Shown here: positions 35,316 through 44,171 of the stretch, in pieces
Position numbering within the stretch: the first letter of the stretch is position 1
Layout: the number at the start of each line of letters is the position of its first letter
Assembly: GCA_012033495.1 (NCBI GenBank)
Contig: JAAUQT010000002.1
Coordinates: 16,658-80,657, forward strand
Reading direction: 5' to 3'
From: Cyanobacteria bacterium RM1_2_2
Lineage (GTDB): Bacteria; Cyanobacteriota; Cyanobacteriia; Elainellales; Elainellaceae
Length of the DNA stretch: 64,000 nucleotides
Program-made: the position numbers and the translations under genes
The notes under the pieces: generated by a model
The model's database searches: none
Told to the model about the DNA's origin: nothing
The model's input: the letters and a program-made list of their open reading frames with translations, nothing else

Positions 35316-35689
35316 GTCTTGCCCTCCAAATTTCCCTGGGATGTGAGGTTCACAAAAGCCCAGCGCTGCGGAAGTGAGGAGGGCTGAATCAACCTGATTG
35401 ACACTGATTAGAGCAATCTTAAGGCTAGAAGAAGCGTGTGGCTGAATCGGAGGATGAATCTAGAAGCGCCTCAGCTTCTCAGTCGGCGTCACATCCTCAC
35501 ATACGTCCCATCCTCACATACGTCACATCGTCACATAATTGTCGTCAACTCATGATGGCAGCCGGGACTCTGTGCTGAAGAATCAGGATGATCAGGCAGC
35601 AACGCCAAAACAAGTTAGGAGAAACAACGCTGCTCAAAACCCCGTAATCGGAATGACACCTGCTGTAAGCCTCGCTAAGATGAAGAAGT
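35316..35689. other. Intergenic region with 17-bp tandem repeat
   Basis: About 370 bp without a gene. It holds the array at 35491-35540; the rest is featureless. Confidence 0.5.
35491..35540. repeat. 17-bp tandem repeat
   Basis: ACATCCTCACATACGTC is followed by CCATCCTCACATACGTC and by a third degenerate unit beginning ACATCGTCACATA. Confidence 0.8.
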
Positions 35690-36538
35690 GTGAAGCATTG
35701 GTTTACAGTTGAGCAGATTGGTCGAGCAGACTGGTTGAGCAGATCGTTTTCTCTAGTTGCAATGGTAGAGCCTGAATCGAATCAAGCGTTAAATCGAGAA
35801 TTGGCAGCGCCAGCCGCAGAAATGTCGTCGCTAGAGCAGCCTACCCGTCCGATTACAACTCCGACCGAAGCCATCAAGCAGGCTGAAAAGTCCTTGAAGG
35901 ACATTTACTTTATTAGCGGTTTAGGTGCTGATGAACGAGTGTTTCGGTTGCTGAAATTTGAGGGCTATCGACCTGTGCATATTCATTGGCTAGAACCAAA
36001 GCACAGAGAGCCAATTGCCGACTATGCCAAGCGTTTAGCAGTTCAAATTCAGTCAAATAGTCCTATTGTGATCGGGCTGTCGTTTGGTGGCATGATTGCC
36101 GTAGAGATCGCCAAACAAATCGAAGTCGAAAAGGTTATTTTAATCTCCAGCGTCAAAGATAAGTTTGAAGTGCCGTTCTATTTCAGACTGTTTCGCTGGT
36201 TTCAAATTCACCGCATCCTTCCTTACAAAAACTTGCGCTGGTTGGGTTACATCATCGCCTGCTGGCTCTTTGGTCTAGAAAGCTTGGCTGAACGTACCCT
36301 CATGAAAGCAATTCTGCTCGATACTGACATTCGATTTATGAAGTGGGCGCTTCACCAACTCATAACCTGGGATAACGAAACTGTGCCCGACCATCTTTAT
36401 CAAATTCATGGCACAAGCGACCGAGTTTTTCCTATCTGCTTTGTCCAGCCAAATTTTGTCCTAGAACGCGGCGGACATTTCATGATTATGAATCGCGCTA
36501 ACCAAATCTCAGCCTTACTGGAAAAAATCATGGCTTAG
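35690..36538 (+). CDS. Alpha/beta hydrolase
   Basis: The core (from about residue 72) has the hydrolase fold: FISGLGADERVF oxyanion region, nucleophile elbow GLSFGGM (Ser), acid residue in HGTSDRVFP and His in ERGGHFMIM. No lipase or thioesterase subclass can be named. The start is uncertain: the track uses GTG 35690, but ATG 35762 or 35821 would remove a poorly ordered N-terminus. Confidence 0.75.
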   Translation: MKHWFTVEQIGRADWLSRSFSLVAMVEPESNQALNRELAAPAAEMSSLEQPTRPITTPTEAIKQAEKSLKDIYFISGLGADERVFRLLKFEGYRPVHIHWLEPKHREPIADYAKRLAVQIQSNSPIVIGLSFGGMIAVEIAKQIEVEKVILISSVKDKFEVPFYFRLFRWFQIHRILPYKNLRWLGYIIACWLFGLESLAERTLMKAILLDTDIRFMKWALHQLITWDNETVPDHLYQIHGTSDRVFPICFVQPNFVLERGGHFMIMNRANQISALLEKIMA

Positions 36539-36919
36539 CCTAGTTCTAATGCCCCGCCGCATTGCATAAGGTGGTGCAGTATCGCCTCAACGCCTCCTCG
36601 AAAGAAGAAATGATGCAAACGGCGATGGCTTTGATGGTGGGTTGGGCTTTTATCTCGGAAGTGCTATCCATAGCCCAACTTTAAGGAATCGCTATTAGTT
36701 TATGCTTTGGCTTTAGCTTCATAGCTCGATGCTTAGAACCTGTTTGAAAAGCCCCCTAAATTCCCCATTCTGGGGGACTTCTCCGAGCCGATGATGCCTT
36801 CAAAGTCCCCTACCCGTGGGGGATTTAGGGGCTGAGAGGAGTTGTGTGTACACCAAGTCTCTTCTACATGGTGTTTCATACGAATTCACCTAGGGAGCAA
36901 CCTTTCAAATGAAAATCCT
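36539..36919. other. Intergenic region with possible gene relic and hairpin element
   Basis: Between 36561 and 36684 the plus strand reads LHKVVQYRLNASSKEEMM then TAMALMVGWAFISE to a stop, without a start codon or upstream frame. It is protein-like and may be the tail of a lost gene that I cannot identify. An inverted-repeat element follows at 36751-36836. Confidence 0.4.
36751..36836. repeat. Inverted-repeat intergenic element
   Basis: GCCCCCTAAATTCCCCA is mirrored by TGGGGGATTTAGGGGCT, with internal GGGGGACTT/AAAGTCCCC arms. This type of palindromic element is common between cyanobacterial genes. Confidence 0.75.
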
Positions 36920-38028
36920 CTACTTAAAGCGCTGACGCGGATTCGAGCGGCGTTCTCTTAAGAAAATTGTGGCTAGCGTGAGTACCGTAATTGGGAGTAC
37001 AAACCAGAGCATGACGCTACTGTAAAGGGTAAACTATCGTGCTGGGTTGAAGCCAAGATTAGATAAACCGTATAGGCAATGTAGTAGCCCATGAAGATGG
37101 AGCCTTCCCAGCGGGCAATCAGGTTGCCAGTGAAGAACACTGGGAGACAGGCAATTGCCACGGCAATCATGACTGGAATATCGAAACCCAAAGCCGCATC
37201 TGAAACCGCAATTCCCGCAGGAGCAACAGTTCCTGACAGCCCCAGCACTGCCAGAATGTTGAAAATATTGCTACCAACTACGTTGCCTACCGCAATATCG
37301 CGCTCACCTTTCAAGCTCGCCACTACGGATGTTGCTAACTCTGGTAGCGAAGTTCCGGCAGCAACGATCGTAAGCCCAATCACCAGTTCGCTGATGCCAA
37401 AGGCACGAGCAATTGTAACGGCGCTGTCTACCAACCAGCGAGAACCCAAAACCAGCAAAACTAAACCCAACAGAATGTAACCTACATTAATCAATAGCTG
37501 CTTCGTTGACCGATCGGATGCATTAGGCTGTTGCCCATATTCCTGGCTATATTCTGCCTGCACCTCTGGGTTGGATTCGCTACGACTTTGGTAGATTTGA
37601 AAAATGGTGTAGGTTACGGCAAGCGTGAATAGAATAATTCCGTCAACGCGGCCGATGGTGCCATCTAGCCCAAACACCAGCATCAAAATCGACACGCCAA
37701 TCATGATTGGCACATCCAGTCGAATCAACTGCTGAGCCACAATCAGCGGAGATAACAACGCCGACAAGCCCAGGATAAACAGCACGTTGAAAATATTGCT
37801 GCCCACCACATTCCCGACTGAGATATCTGCTTGACCTGCGAAGCTGGCGATCACACTGACTGCCATCTCAGGCGCACTTGTGCCGTAGGCCACAATCGTC
37901 AACCCAATCACCAGCGGCGAAATTCCGGCAATGATTGCGATTTTAGATGCCCCTCGCACCAGAGCTTCTGCACCAAGCACCAACAGTGCTAATCCGGCAA
38001 TTAACAATAACAGCACTGTGATGCTCAT
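36920..38028 (-). CDS. Calcium/sodium antiporter family protein (YrbG-like), C-terminal frameshift
   Basis: Ten or so membrane helices with the two CaCA alpha repeats, GTSAPEMAVSV and GTSLPELATSV, each followed by GNVVGSNIFN. The family exchanges Ca2+ (or another cation) for Na+ or H+. The track ORF ends at 36973 with TVASCSGLYSQLRYSR, which is not membrane-like. Adding one base at AAA 37024-37026 restores SVMLWFVLPITVLTLATIFL and a basic tail to a stop at 36920, a typical final helix for the family. I therefore give the reconstructed extent. It is probably a homopolymer error. Confidence 0.85.
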
Positions 38029-38463
38029 ATTTCTTTACTCTCAGTTCAATCATGTGGGGTTTCAACGGTTAGGAGATTTCTAGGAAAAAGTTGTTGCCAC
38101 GTTGGGGCAGTGGACTCAGTCTTGCGTCGCCCAGATGATTGATCTGCAAAACCTGCCCGTACCAGGGGAGAGGGTTTCCTAGAAATTAGTGCTCACTAGC
38201 TTCTCGTGAGCGGCTTCCCGATCAGCAGATTTGGTCTCTAAATCCCTGGGTAGGGTTAAGAAAACAGGCGTTGCTGAATGAAAGCTTAAACGATGATGGC
38301 TCCGATATCCCCCTCCAGCCCTCAAAATGGGAGCCTAGGAAGATCCGGAAGCCCCCAAGTTTGGCGGGTTGGGGGGCAAATGCATCCCGTGAATCAGCAA
38401 CGCCGAAAAGCACTGCTTAAAGCCAAGTTTTAAGCCAATGCTGTCTTAGCAAGGTGGAGCAGC
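38029..38463. other. Intergenic region with MITE-like element
   Basis: About 435 bp without a gene. It contains CTGCAAAACCTGCCCGTACC near 38145 (also seen as CAAAACCTGCCCCTACC near 14927) and the element at 38267-38404. Confidence 0.5.
38267..38404. repeat. MITE-like element with perfect 11-bp terminal inverted repeats
   Basis: GGCGTTGCTGA (38267-38277) and TCAGCAACGCC (38394-38404) bound 138 bp with an internal GCCCCCAA/TTGGGGGC hairpin and no ORF. The ends resemble those of small cyanobacterial transposable elements. No clear target duplication is visible. Confidence 0.6.
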
Positions 38464-39636
38464 TTAATACTGCGGCACCGAGGAGTCAACTTCTTGGCTC
38501 CAAGCGTTGATGCCACCTTTGACATTGATGCCGTCAATACCTGATTCTTTCAGAATGCCAATGGCTTTTGCAGAACGACCACCCAGTTTGCAATGAACAA
38601 TCAGTTTGTGACCGTTCAGCAATTCTTTGACCTTGGCGGCTCCGTCTCCGTTTTCAATATCGGGAAGCGGCACGAGCACAGAACCAGGAATTTTGGCAAT
38701 TTCGTATTCATTAGGGTTGCGGACATCCAGCAGAACATAATCGTTTGCGCCGCTGTCTAGAATTTGCTTGAGTTCTTGAACTGTAATTTCTTCCATAGAT
38801 GCCTGCTGTTGAGCTTCTGCTGCTTTGGCTTGCGGAATGCCGCAAAACTCTTCGTAGTCGATCAGTTTTTCGATCACAGGGCGCACCGGATTCGGGCGCA
38901 GTTTCAACTCACGGAAAGACATATTCAGGGCGTTATACAGCAGCAGCCGTCCGCTTAAGGTATTGCCTTGCCCCAAGATAATTTTAATCGTCTCAGTGGC
39001 TTGGATCGTACCAATGATGCCGCATAGAACACCCAGCACACCGCCCTCAGCGCAAGAAGGAACCAATCCGGGTGGCGGTGGTTCGGGATACAGATCGCGG
39101 TAGTTGGGGCCCTCTTCATAGTTGAATACGGTTGCTTGCCCCTCAAACCGGAAAATTGAGCCGTAGACGTTGGGTTTGTTCAAAAGCACGCAAGCATCGT
39201 TGACCAGATACCGCGTCGGGAAGTTATCCGTTCCATCAACGACAATATCGTAGGGTTCGACGATACCCAACGCATTTTCAGCGCTGAGGCGAGTTTCGTA
39301 CAGATCAATCTGACAGTGAGGGTTGATTTCCAGGATACGGTTTTTGGCAGATTGGATCTTCGGCTTGCCGACCCAGGACGTGCCGTGGATCACCTGCCGC
39401 TGAAGGTTTGAGCTATCTACAATATCAAAATCAACAATGCCAATTCGCCCAATGCCAGCCGCCGCCAAATAGAGCAGCAGGGGGGAACCCAGCCCGCCCG
39501 TCCCAATACACAAAACGCTGGCGGCTTTTAAGCGCTTTTGCCCCTCTAACCCCACCTCTGGCAGGATTAAATGGCGCGAGTAGCGCTCATACTCGTCTTT
39601 GCTCAATTGGATCTCATCCAAATTTGGATTTAGCAT
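38464..39636 (-). CDS. moeB: MoeB/ThiF-type E1-like adenylyltransferase fused to rhodanese
   Basis: From ATG 39636 (MLNPNLDEIQ) 390 aa. The N-terminal E1-like domain has the nucleotide loop CIGTGGLGSP and IVDFDIVDSSNLQRQ, and the adenylation region ends in VPSCAEGGVLG. The C-terminal rhodanese domain has the persulfide Cys in IVHCKLGGRSAK. Such fusions activate the C-terminal Gly-Gly of small sulfur carriers (MoaD, ThiS, CysO types) and load sulfur. Downstream of a JAMM protease gene, it may process one carrier protein. The track start at 39687 adds 17 residues without support. Confidence 0.88.
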   Translation of the reverse strand: MLNPNLDEIQLSKDEYERYSRHLILPEVGLEGQKRLKAASVLCIGTGGLGSPLLLYLAAAGIGRIGIVDFDIVDSSNLQRQVIHGTSWVGKPKIQSAKNRILEINPHCQIDLYETRLSAENALGIVEPYDIVVDGTDNFPTRYLVNDACVLLNKPNVYGSIFRFEGQATVFNYEEGPNYRDLYPEPPPPGLVPSCAEGGVLGVLCGIIGTIQATETIKIILGQGNTLSGRLLLYNALNMSFRELKLRPNPVRPVIEKLIDYEEFCGIPQAKAAEAQQQASMEEITVQELKQILDSGANDYVLLDVRNPNEYEIAKIPGSVLVPLPDIENGDGAAKVKELLNGHKLIVHCKLGGRSAKAIGILKESGIDGINVKGGINAWSQEVDSSVPQY

Positions 39637-39840
39637 GGTAACTCTGTGAGATGAAGAGAGATTAAGGGTTTCAGAACTGATGCACAAGCTAACCCCTCCT
39701 CAGTTTTCCGGTCAAGGAAGTCTAAGGTTTGCTTCCCGCAAGGGGAGATTCAGGGGCAAGGGCGTCAATCCTGACAAAGTTTGAGGGGATGAGACGGATG
39801 ACTTTTGCCTCTCTCTATTAAAGCAGGTCTAGTCCAGGAA

Positions 39841-40362
39841 CTACGATTGGGCTGTTAGACTCAACATTTCTTCAGCCTCGAATTGGTTTTGTTCGTTCAA
39901 GCACCAGCATCGTGTCTCTTGGGCTTTGCCCTGCACCACTGACACAATGATGTAAGAGTAGCTTGACCACGCAACCGCCCGATCGCTCTCCGAGGGCACA
40001 GCCGCCTGATCAGGATGGGAATGATAGACGCCAATAATTTCTAGATTCTGTTCTCGCGCTTGGCGTTGCGCCTGAAAAATTTCGCCAGGATCGATCCAGT
40101 AACGCCGGATTTTGGTCATCTTGTCCTGATTCGTCTCCGTCAGTTCTGCCATGGCCGCAGCCGCTTCTAGATTCCAAGCATTTTGAGTTTGCCACACTTT
40201 GACCAAACAGCGCACCTGAGGCTGTTGGCAGCGGTTAACCTGGCCAAGCAACAAGCCGCAGCATTCTTCTGGGTAAGTTTGTTGAGCATGAGCCGTAATG
40301 GTTTCGATCTGCTCGGCAGTATACTTGAGCACTACGGGTTGCCTCCGCAAAAAATAGAACAT
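39841..40362 (-). CDS. JAMM/MPN-domain metalloprotease
   Basis: The 173-aa protein has the JAMM zinc motif: Glu in YPEECCGLLLG, then VYHSHPDQAAVPSESD (H-x-H, Ser, Asp in the canonical spacing). Bacterial members cleave C-terminal extensions from sulfur carriers such as CysO or QbsE, or act on ubiquitin-like proteins. Its position 204 bp upstream of the E1/rhodanese gene on the same strand supports a shared sulfur-carrier pathway; no carrier gene is visible nearby. Confidence 0.88.
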   Translation of the reverse strand: MFYFLRRQPVVLKYTAEQIETITAHAQQTYPEECCGLLLGQVNRCQQPQVRCLVKVWQTQNAWNLEAAAAMAELTETNQDKMTKIRRYWIDPGEIFQAQRQAREQNLEIIGVYHSHPDQAAVPSESDRAVAWSSYSYIIVSVVQGKAQETRCWCLNEQNQFEAEEMLSLTAQS

Positions 40363-40378
40363 TGCCGTAAAAAATGCG

Positions 40379-41065
40379 TTATTCCACGGTAATTAACCGC
40401 TGTTGCAAGAAGGCTACCGTCCGGTTCCAAGCGTCCTCGGCCGCCGCAGGATTGTAGGCTTCGGGGCGGGTGTCGTTGAAAAAAGCGTGTCCAGCATTCG
40501 GGTAAACATGAGCTTCAATGGTTCCGCCAGCCTGCTGAATTTGGGCTGCTAACTGCTGCACGGCTGCCGGCGGCACAAAATCGTCTTGCTCGCCAAACAG
40601 CCCCAACACCGGAGCCGTCAGCTTAGAAAAATCGGGATGAACATTGGGATGGATGCCATAGAAATCGACGACGGCTCCAATTTGATCGCTGACGGTCGCT
40701 GCCAGCAGCGCCAACTGTCCGCCTAAACAAAACCCCACAACCCCAAGCTTTTTATGCGTCACGCTAGGATGCTTCAGCAAGCAATCAACAGCAGATTCTA
40801 GCTCTTTTGCAGTTTGCTCAATGTTCAACGCCATAAACATGCGCTGAGCTTCATCGGGCGACGTTGCGGTTTCGCCTTGGTATAAATCGGGCGCAAGGGC
40901 AGCAAAACCCGCCTCAGCAAATCGATCGCTAATGGACTGAATGTGCGGCACAAGCCCCCACCATTCCTGAATCACAATCACTCCCATGCCCAGCGGATTT
41001 TCAGGAATCGCCAGATAATAATTCGTTCCAGGAATCTGCTGCCCCACGTTGCCTCCTTTTACCAT
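40379..41065 (-). CDS. Dienelactone hydrolase family protein
   Basis: 228 aa with the Cys-His-Asp triad typical of the family: GFCLGGQLAL (Cys nucleophile), EQDDFVPP (Asp) and PNAGHAFFND (His), plus VIQEWWGLVPHI near the N-terminus. The physiological substrate in cyanobacteria is unknown; dienelactone cleavage belongs to chloroaromatic degradation in other bacteria. Its stop is 16 bp upstream of the JAMM start, so the genes may form one unit. Confidence 0.88.
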   Translation of the reverse strand: MVKGGNVGQQIPGTNYYLAIPENPLGMGVIVIQEWWGLVPHIQSISDRFAEAGFAALAPDLYQGETATSPDEAQRMFMALNIEQTAKELESAVDCLLKHPSVTHKKLGVVGFCLGGQLALLAATVSDQIGAVVDFYGIHPNVHPDFSKLTAPVLGLFGEQDDFVPPAAVQQLAAQIQQAGGTIEAHVYPNAGHAFFNDTRPEAYNPAAAEDAWNRTVAFLQQRLITVE

Positions 41066-41141
41066 TGATTTTTGATCATCCTTATCCTAGCGGGGATGGG
41101 AAAAATTCGGGTTAAGAGATAATTTTGCCCTGAAATTGCGC

Positions 41142-41255
41142 TGAGGAGATTTCTGAGCTATCTCGCTGGAGTGGGGCAGGTTGTTGAGGCAGGTTTTGCC
41201 CAAAGGATAGGTTGCAGGCGAGGATTGCAGGACTAAACCGGCCCGCACAGGGATT
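41142..41255. repeat. Degenerate dispersed repeat, copy 2
   Basis: Second copy of the 6212-6316 element, with the same block order (TGAGGAGATTTCTGAGC, GGCAGGTTTTGC, AAGGAT, GCCCG-ACAGGG) but a duplicated GGCAGGTT portion. Confidence 0.6.
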
Positions 41256-41335
41256 TATAGCTTCCATAGCAATCCTAAAATGATTCGTGAAGGCAAGATT
41301 CCGGGGATCTGAATGGCTACATGATAGAAATCTGC

Positions 41336-41917
41336 TTATAGGAAAGTGCGCATTGCATAGGGAAGATGACCCGTATCGTTGTGGGAAATCAGCATAGTTC
41401 TGCCGTCTGTTTCAATTAATACTTCGCTGATACCGCAGTTGTGGATATCGGCGTTAATCCAAGCTTCTGGAGATACTTGCAGCGCTCGGCAAATTAAATA
41501 GCGTAAGATATTACCATGACAGACCAAAACATCGTACTCTTCCCTGTCCTCAGTTGCTGCAAAGTAATGTGCAAAGACGTATTCTAACCGCTGTTGATTT
41601 TCCTGAACTTTTTCCGGTGAAAGGTTGGCAGCCCAAGCAAGAGGGCGAGACGGAACGCAGGGAATACATTCCCTTAATAGGGCGGTTGAATGTAGCGGCA
41701 CATGGGGCAACTGTTTGGCAATCAGTTCAGCAGTTTCGGTAGCGCGTTTGAGATCGCTGTGGTGAATGGAGGTAATTGGCAGTTGGGCTAACCGCTTTGC
41801 GGCTAAGTGGGCTTGTTGGCGACCTAGCTCCGTCAAATAGCCATGCGCATCCTTAGGTTGGGTTTCTGCATAAGCGGTTTGTCCATGACGTACCAAATAA
41901 ATGATTTTTCGCCCCAT
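41336..41917 (-). CDS. Histidine phosphatase family protein
   Basis: From ATG 41917 (MGRKIIYLVRHGQT) 193 aa. The RHG motif carries the phospho-accepting His, SDLKRATETAE the second Arg, and VLVCHGNILRYLI the second catalytic His. The family covers phosphoglycerate mutase-like and small-molecule or protein phosphatases, and the substrate cannot be named. The 46 residues before this Met in the track ORF are not family-like. Confidence 0.85.
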   Translation of the reverse strand: MGRKIIYLVRHGQTAYAETQPKDAHGYLTELGRQQAHLAAKRLAQLPITSIHHSDLKRATETAELIAKQLPHVPLHSTALLRECIPCVPSRPLAWAANLSPEKVQENQQRLEYVFAHYFAATEDREEYDVLVCHGNILRYLICRALQVSPEAWINADIHNCGISEVLIETDGRTMLISHNDTGHLPYAMRTFL

Positions 41918-42302
41918 AGCTTCATTACTTTGGTTGAATTTTGACAGTTGAATTTTGACAGTAGGTGTCTTCACTATCGCATTTGCAAAGTGCAAAACTC
42001 GAAGGGGTAAGACCAATTCGCATTGACAGAATTCGATCTGGTCAGATCTTTGCATTCCTGGTCTAAGAGACTATTTTTGAACAAACATAAATGCTAGACC
42101 TCGCTCTGTGGCTCAATCATCCCTAACCCCTCTGACAAAAGCTACCGTGTACACCCATCCTGCAATGTGGATTCAAACCCCTGTCTGATCCGCCTCCATC
42201 TCCCTTTTTCGAGATGCGAAACCGCTTCCCGCAGGGTAAGAGAATTTAGGGTGATTGCAACCTGGATTTACAAACAGTCTCTAAACCTTATTCTGATTAA
42301 GT

Positions 42303-43886
42303 CTAGACTGTGTAGATGGGTACGCCCAACAGCTTTTCAAACAGCGCGAGTCGCTGGGTTTCGGCTGCATCGTAAACGCCGTAAACCTTGGGAAGCCGAC
42401 CCGTAGCGACCAAAATGCTGCGAATTTCGGGGTTGTTAAAGCTGTTGAGATTGCGGTTCGTCAAAAGCGCCAAGCAAGCCGCGATCCCCACTGCCTGCCC
42501 GACGGCTACATTGTATTCGATGATGCGTCCTGCTGTGCTAGCATTGCCATCAAACCCCGATCCGGGGCCCAAAACCGCTAAATTAGGGACATTTTTCAGC
42601 AGCGCGTGTTTTATGCCCACATTGAAGAGCGGTTTTTTGAACGTCGGAGCAGGAGCACCCACTTCAACCGCCCGCTGATCGAGTCCCTCAATGCCGCCAC
42701 GAGCATCAAACGCATAGCCAAATGTGCCAAGAGCTTCGTAGTCATAAACACCACCTGCCATCATTTGAGCGCCCGTCAGCGGCACAACGGCATCTGCAAT
42801 GTTTCCAGCATGACGGATATATAGCTCTGAAGCCCGTTTCACCGCAGTTGCCCCCATGCTTTTTAGCCAGCGCTCCACATAGCCAAACTCGTTCAGCATC
42901 GCTTGTGTGGGTTTAGCGTTGTTGCGAGCCAGCGTTTCTGCCTCAGCCGCCGTGACAAAAAACAGCAGACAGTTCCAAGACAGCCGGTTTGTTCCTGGCA
43001 AGATGGCAATATTGGCGTTGTCAAACACTGCGCCAGTTTCAGCCAGGGCCATTTTAGTGCCACGAAAGGAATGATAAGCAATCGATAAAGCCTTGCTGTA
43101 GATATCTACATAATCTTTCCCGATGTCCATCCGCTTGAGGCGACCGTCTGCAAAATAGAGATCCCGCACGATCCGCCGTTTATAGTCCGGATCAGATCCG
43201 GCGACAATATCAAGCCAGCCCTGCGCTTCAGCATCATTTGGGTTGGTAAAGCGACGTAAATAGGCATCTTCAGTCGATCTGAGGGTTGGGGTGCTCAGCC
43301 CTTCGGTCTCAAACACTAGCGTCACCGAGAGTTCGGCCGTAGGCAAGCCCAGACTGGCAAAACCAGGCAGTTTTTTGACCCCCGCTAGCTGCGCCAACTC
43401 AGCGTTCACCGTACAGTCAAAAAACTGTCGCCCTAAATAGGTTTCGCCGCGCTTCAGCTTGATGCCAGCAATTTGAGCGCCACTCATGACCAGCGAATCC
43501 ACATCCACTAGACTAAGAATGTCTACCCCTGATTCAGCTAGCATTTGTCGCAACACGGTATTGGCGCGACCCGGATCGAGCGACACTTTGACCACTCCGG
43601 CGCGAGTGATAAATTCCTTGTAGATGGCAGGCGGATCGCCAAAATCATCCAACTGCAATGCTTGCCGCACCCCAAACGGCACACTGCTGCGATCCAAATA
43701 GGCGAGCCTGCCCCGCACCAGATGGCCGCCCACCCCTTCCTGTGAGTTGCCCTTAAACATCAGTAAACTGGACGGAAATTTGTTCATGCGACGGCGATAT
43801 TCCCGTGCGGCAGTCACAATTGCCAGAATGCCAGGAACCTCATCACCAAAACAAATAAAATCGTAGGAGCGAGTAGATTGGGTCAT
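42303..43886 (-). CDS. FAD-dependent oxidoreductase
   Basis: 527 aa with an N-terminal Rossmann-like region (YDFICFGDEVPGILA), GVGGHLVRGR and a C-terminal FAD-binding stretch NLAVLGPGSGFDGNASTAGR. The layout fits the FAD-dependent oxidoreductase family with a modified GxGxxG (CFGDEVPG). No substrate can be deduced. It is transcribed alone. Confidence 0.75.
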   Translation of the reverse strand: MTQSTRSYDFICFGDEVPGILAIVTAAREYRRRMNKFPSSLLMFKGNSQEGVGGHLVRGRLAYLDRSSVPFGVRQALQLDDFGDPPAIYKEFITRAGVVKVSLDPGRANTVLRQMLAESGVDILSLVDVDSLVMSGAQIAGIKLKRGETYLGRQFFDCTVNAELAQLAGVKKLPGFASLGLPTAELSVTLVFETEGLSTPTLRSTEDAYLRRFTNPNDAEAQGWLDIVAGSDPDYKRRIVRDLYFADGRLKRMDIGKDYVDIYSKALSIAYHSFRGTKMALAETGAVFDNANIAILPGTNRLSWNCLLFFVTAAEAETLARNNAKPTQAMLNEFGYVERWLKSMGATAVKRASELYIRHAGNIADAVVPLTGAQMMAGGVYDYEALGTFGYAFDARGGIEGLDQRAVEVGAPAPTFKKPLFNVGIKHALLKNVPNLAVLGPGSGFDGNASTAGRIIEYNVAVGQAVGIAACLALLTNRNLNSFNNPEIRSILVATGRLPKVYGVYDAAETQRLALFEKLLGVPIYTV

Positions 43887-44072
43887 AAATTAAAGAGGTG
43901 CGTAGAGACGTGATGGGCGTGCCTGATAGGGTTCGCCAACGGGGTTTCGCAGATTGAGCGGATCAAAGGGTGGGTTGTAACACCCTAAGCAAGGACAATT
44001 GCAGCTTTAGACAAGATTTGTATACCGGATGACTGCATGGGCTGACAAGACGCTAGCAAACGGCGCAGGCAA

Positions 44073-44150
44073 TGGCAAGGGACAGTGGCAAGGGACAGTG
44101 ACAAGGGACAGTGGCAAGGGACAGTGGCAAGGGACAGTGACTAGGGACAA
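44073..44150. repeat. 13-bp tandem repeat, six copies
   Basis: Unit TGGCAAGGGACAG repeated six times, the third (TGACAAGGGACAG) and the last (TGACTAGGGACAA) degenerate. It ends 21 bp before the kinase-like start codon, so it lies in the promoter or leader and could alter expression by copy-number change. Confidence 0.92.
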
Positions 44151-44171
44151 TCACGAGGAGTAAAGGGACGG

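Noticed and set aside
44073-44150. CRISPR array
   Set aside because: The 13-bp units are contiguous, with no spacers.
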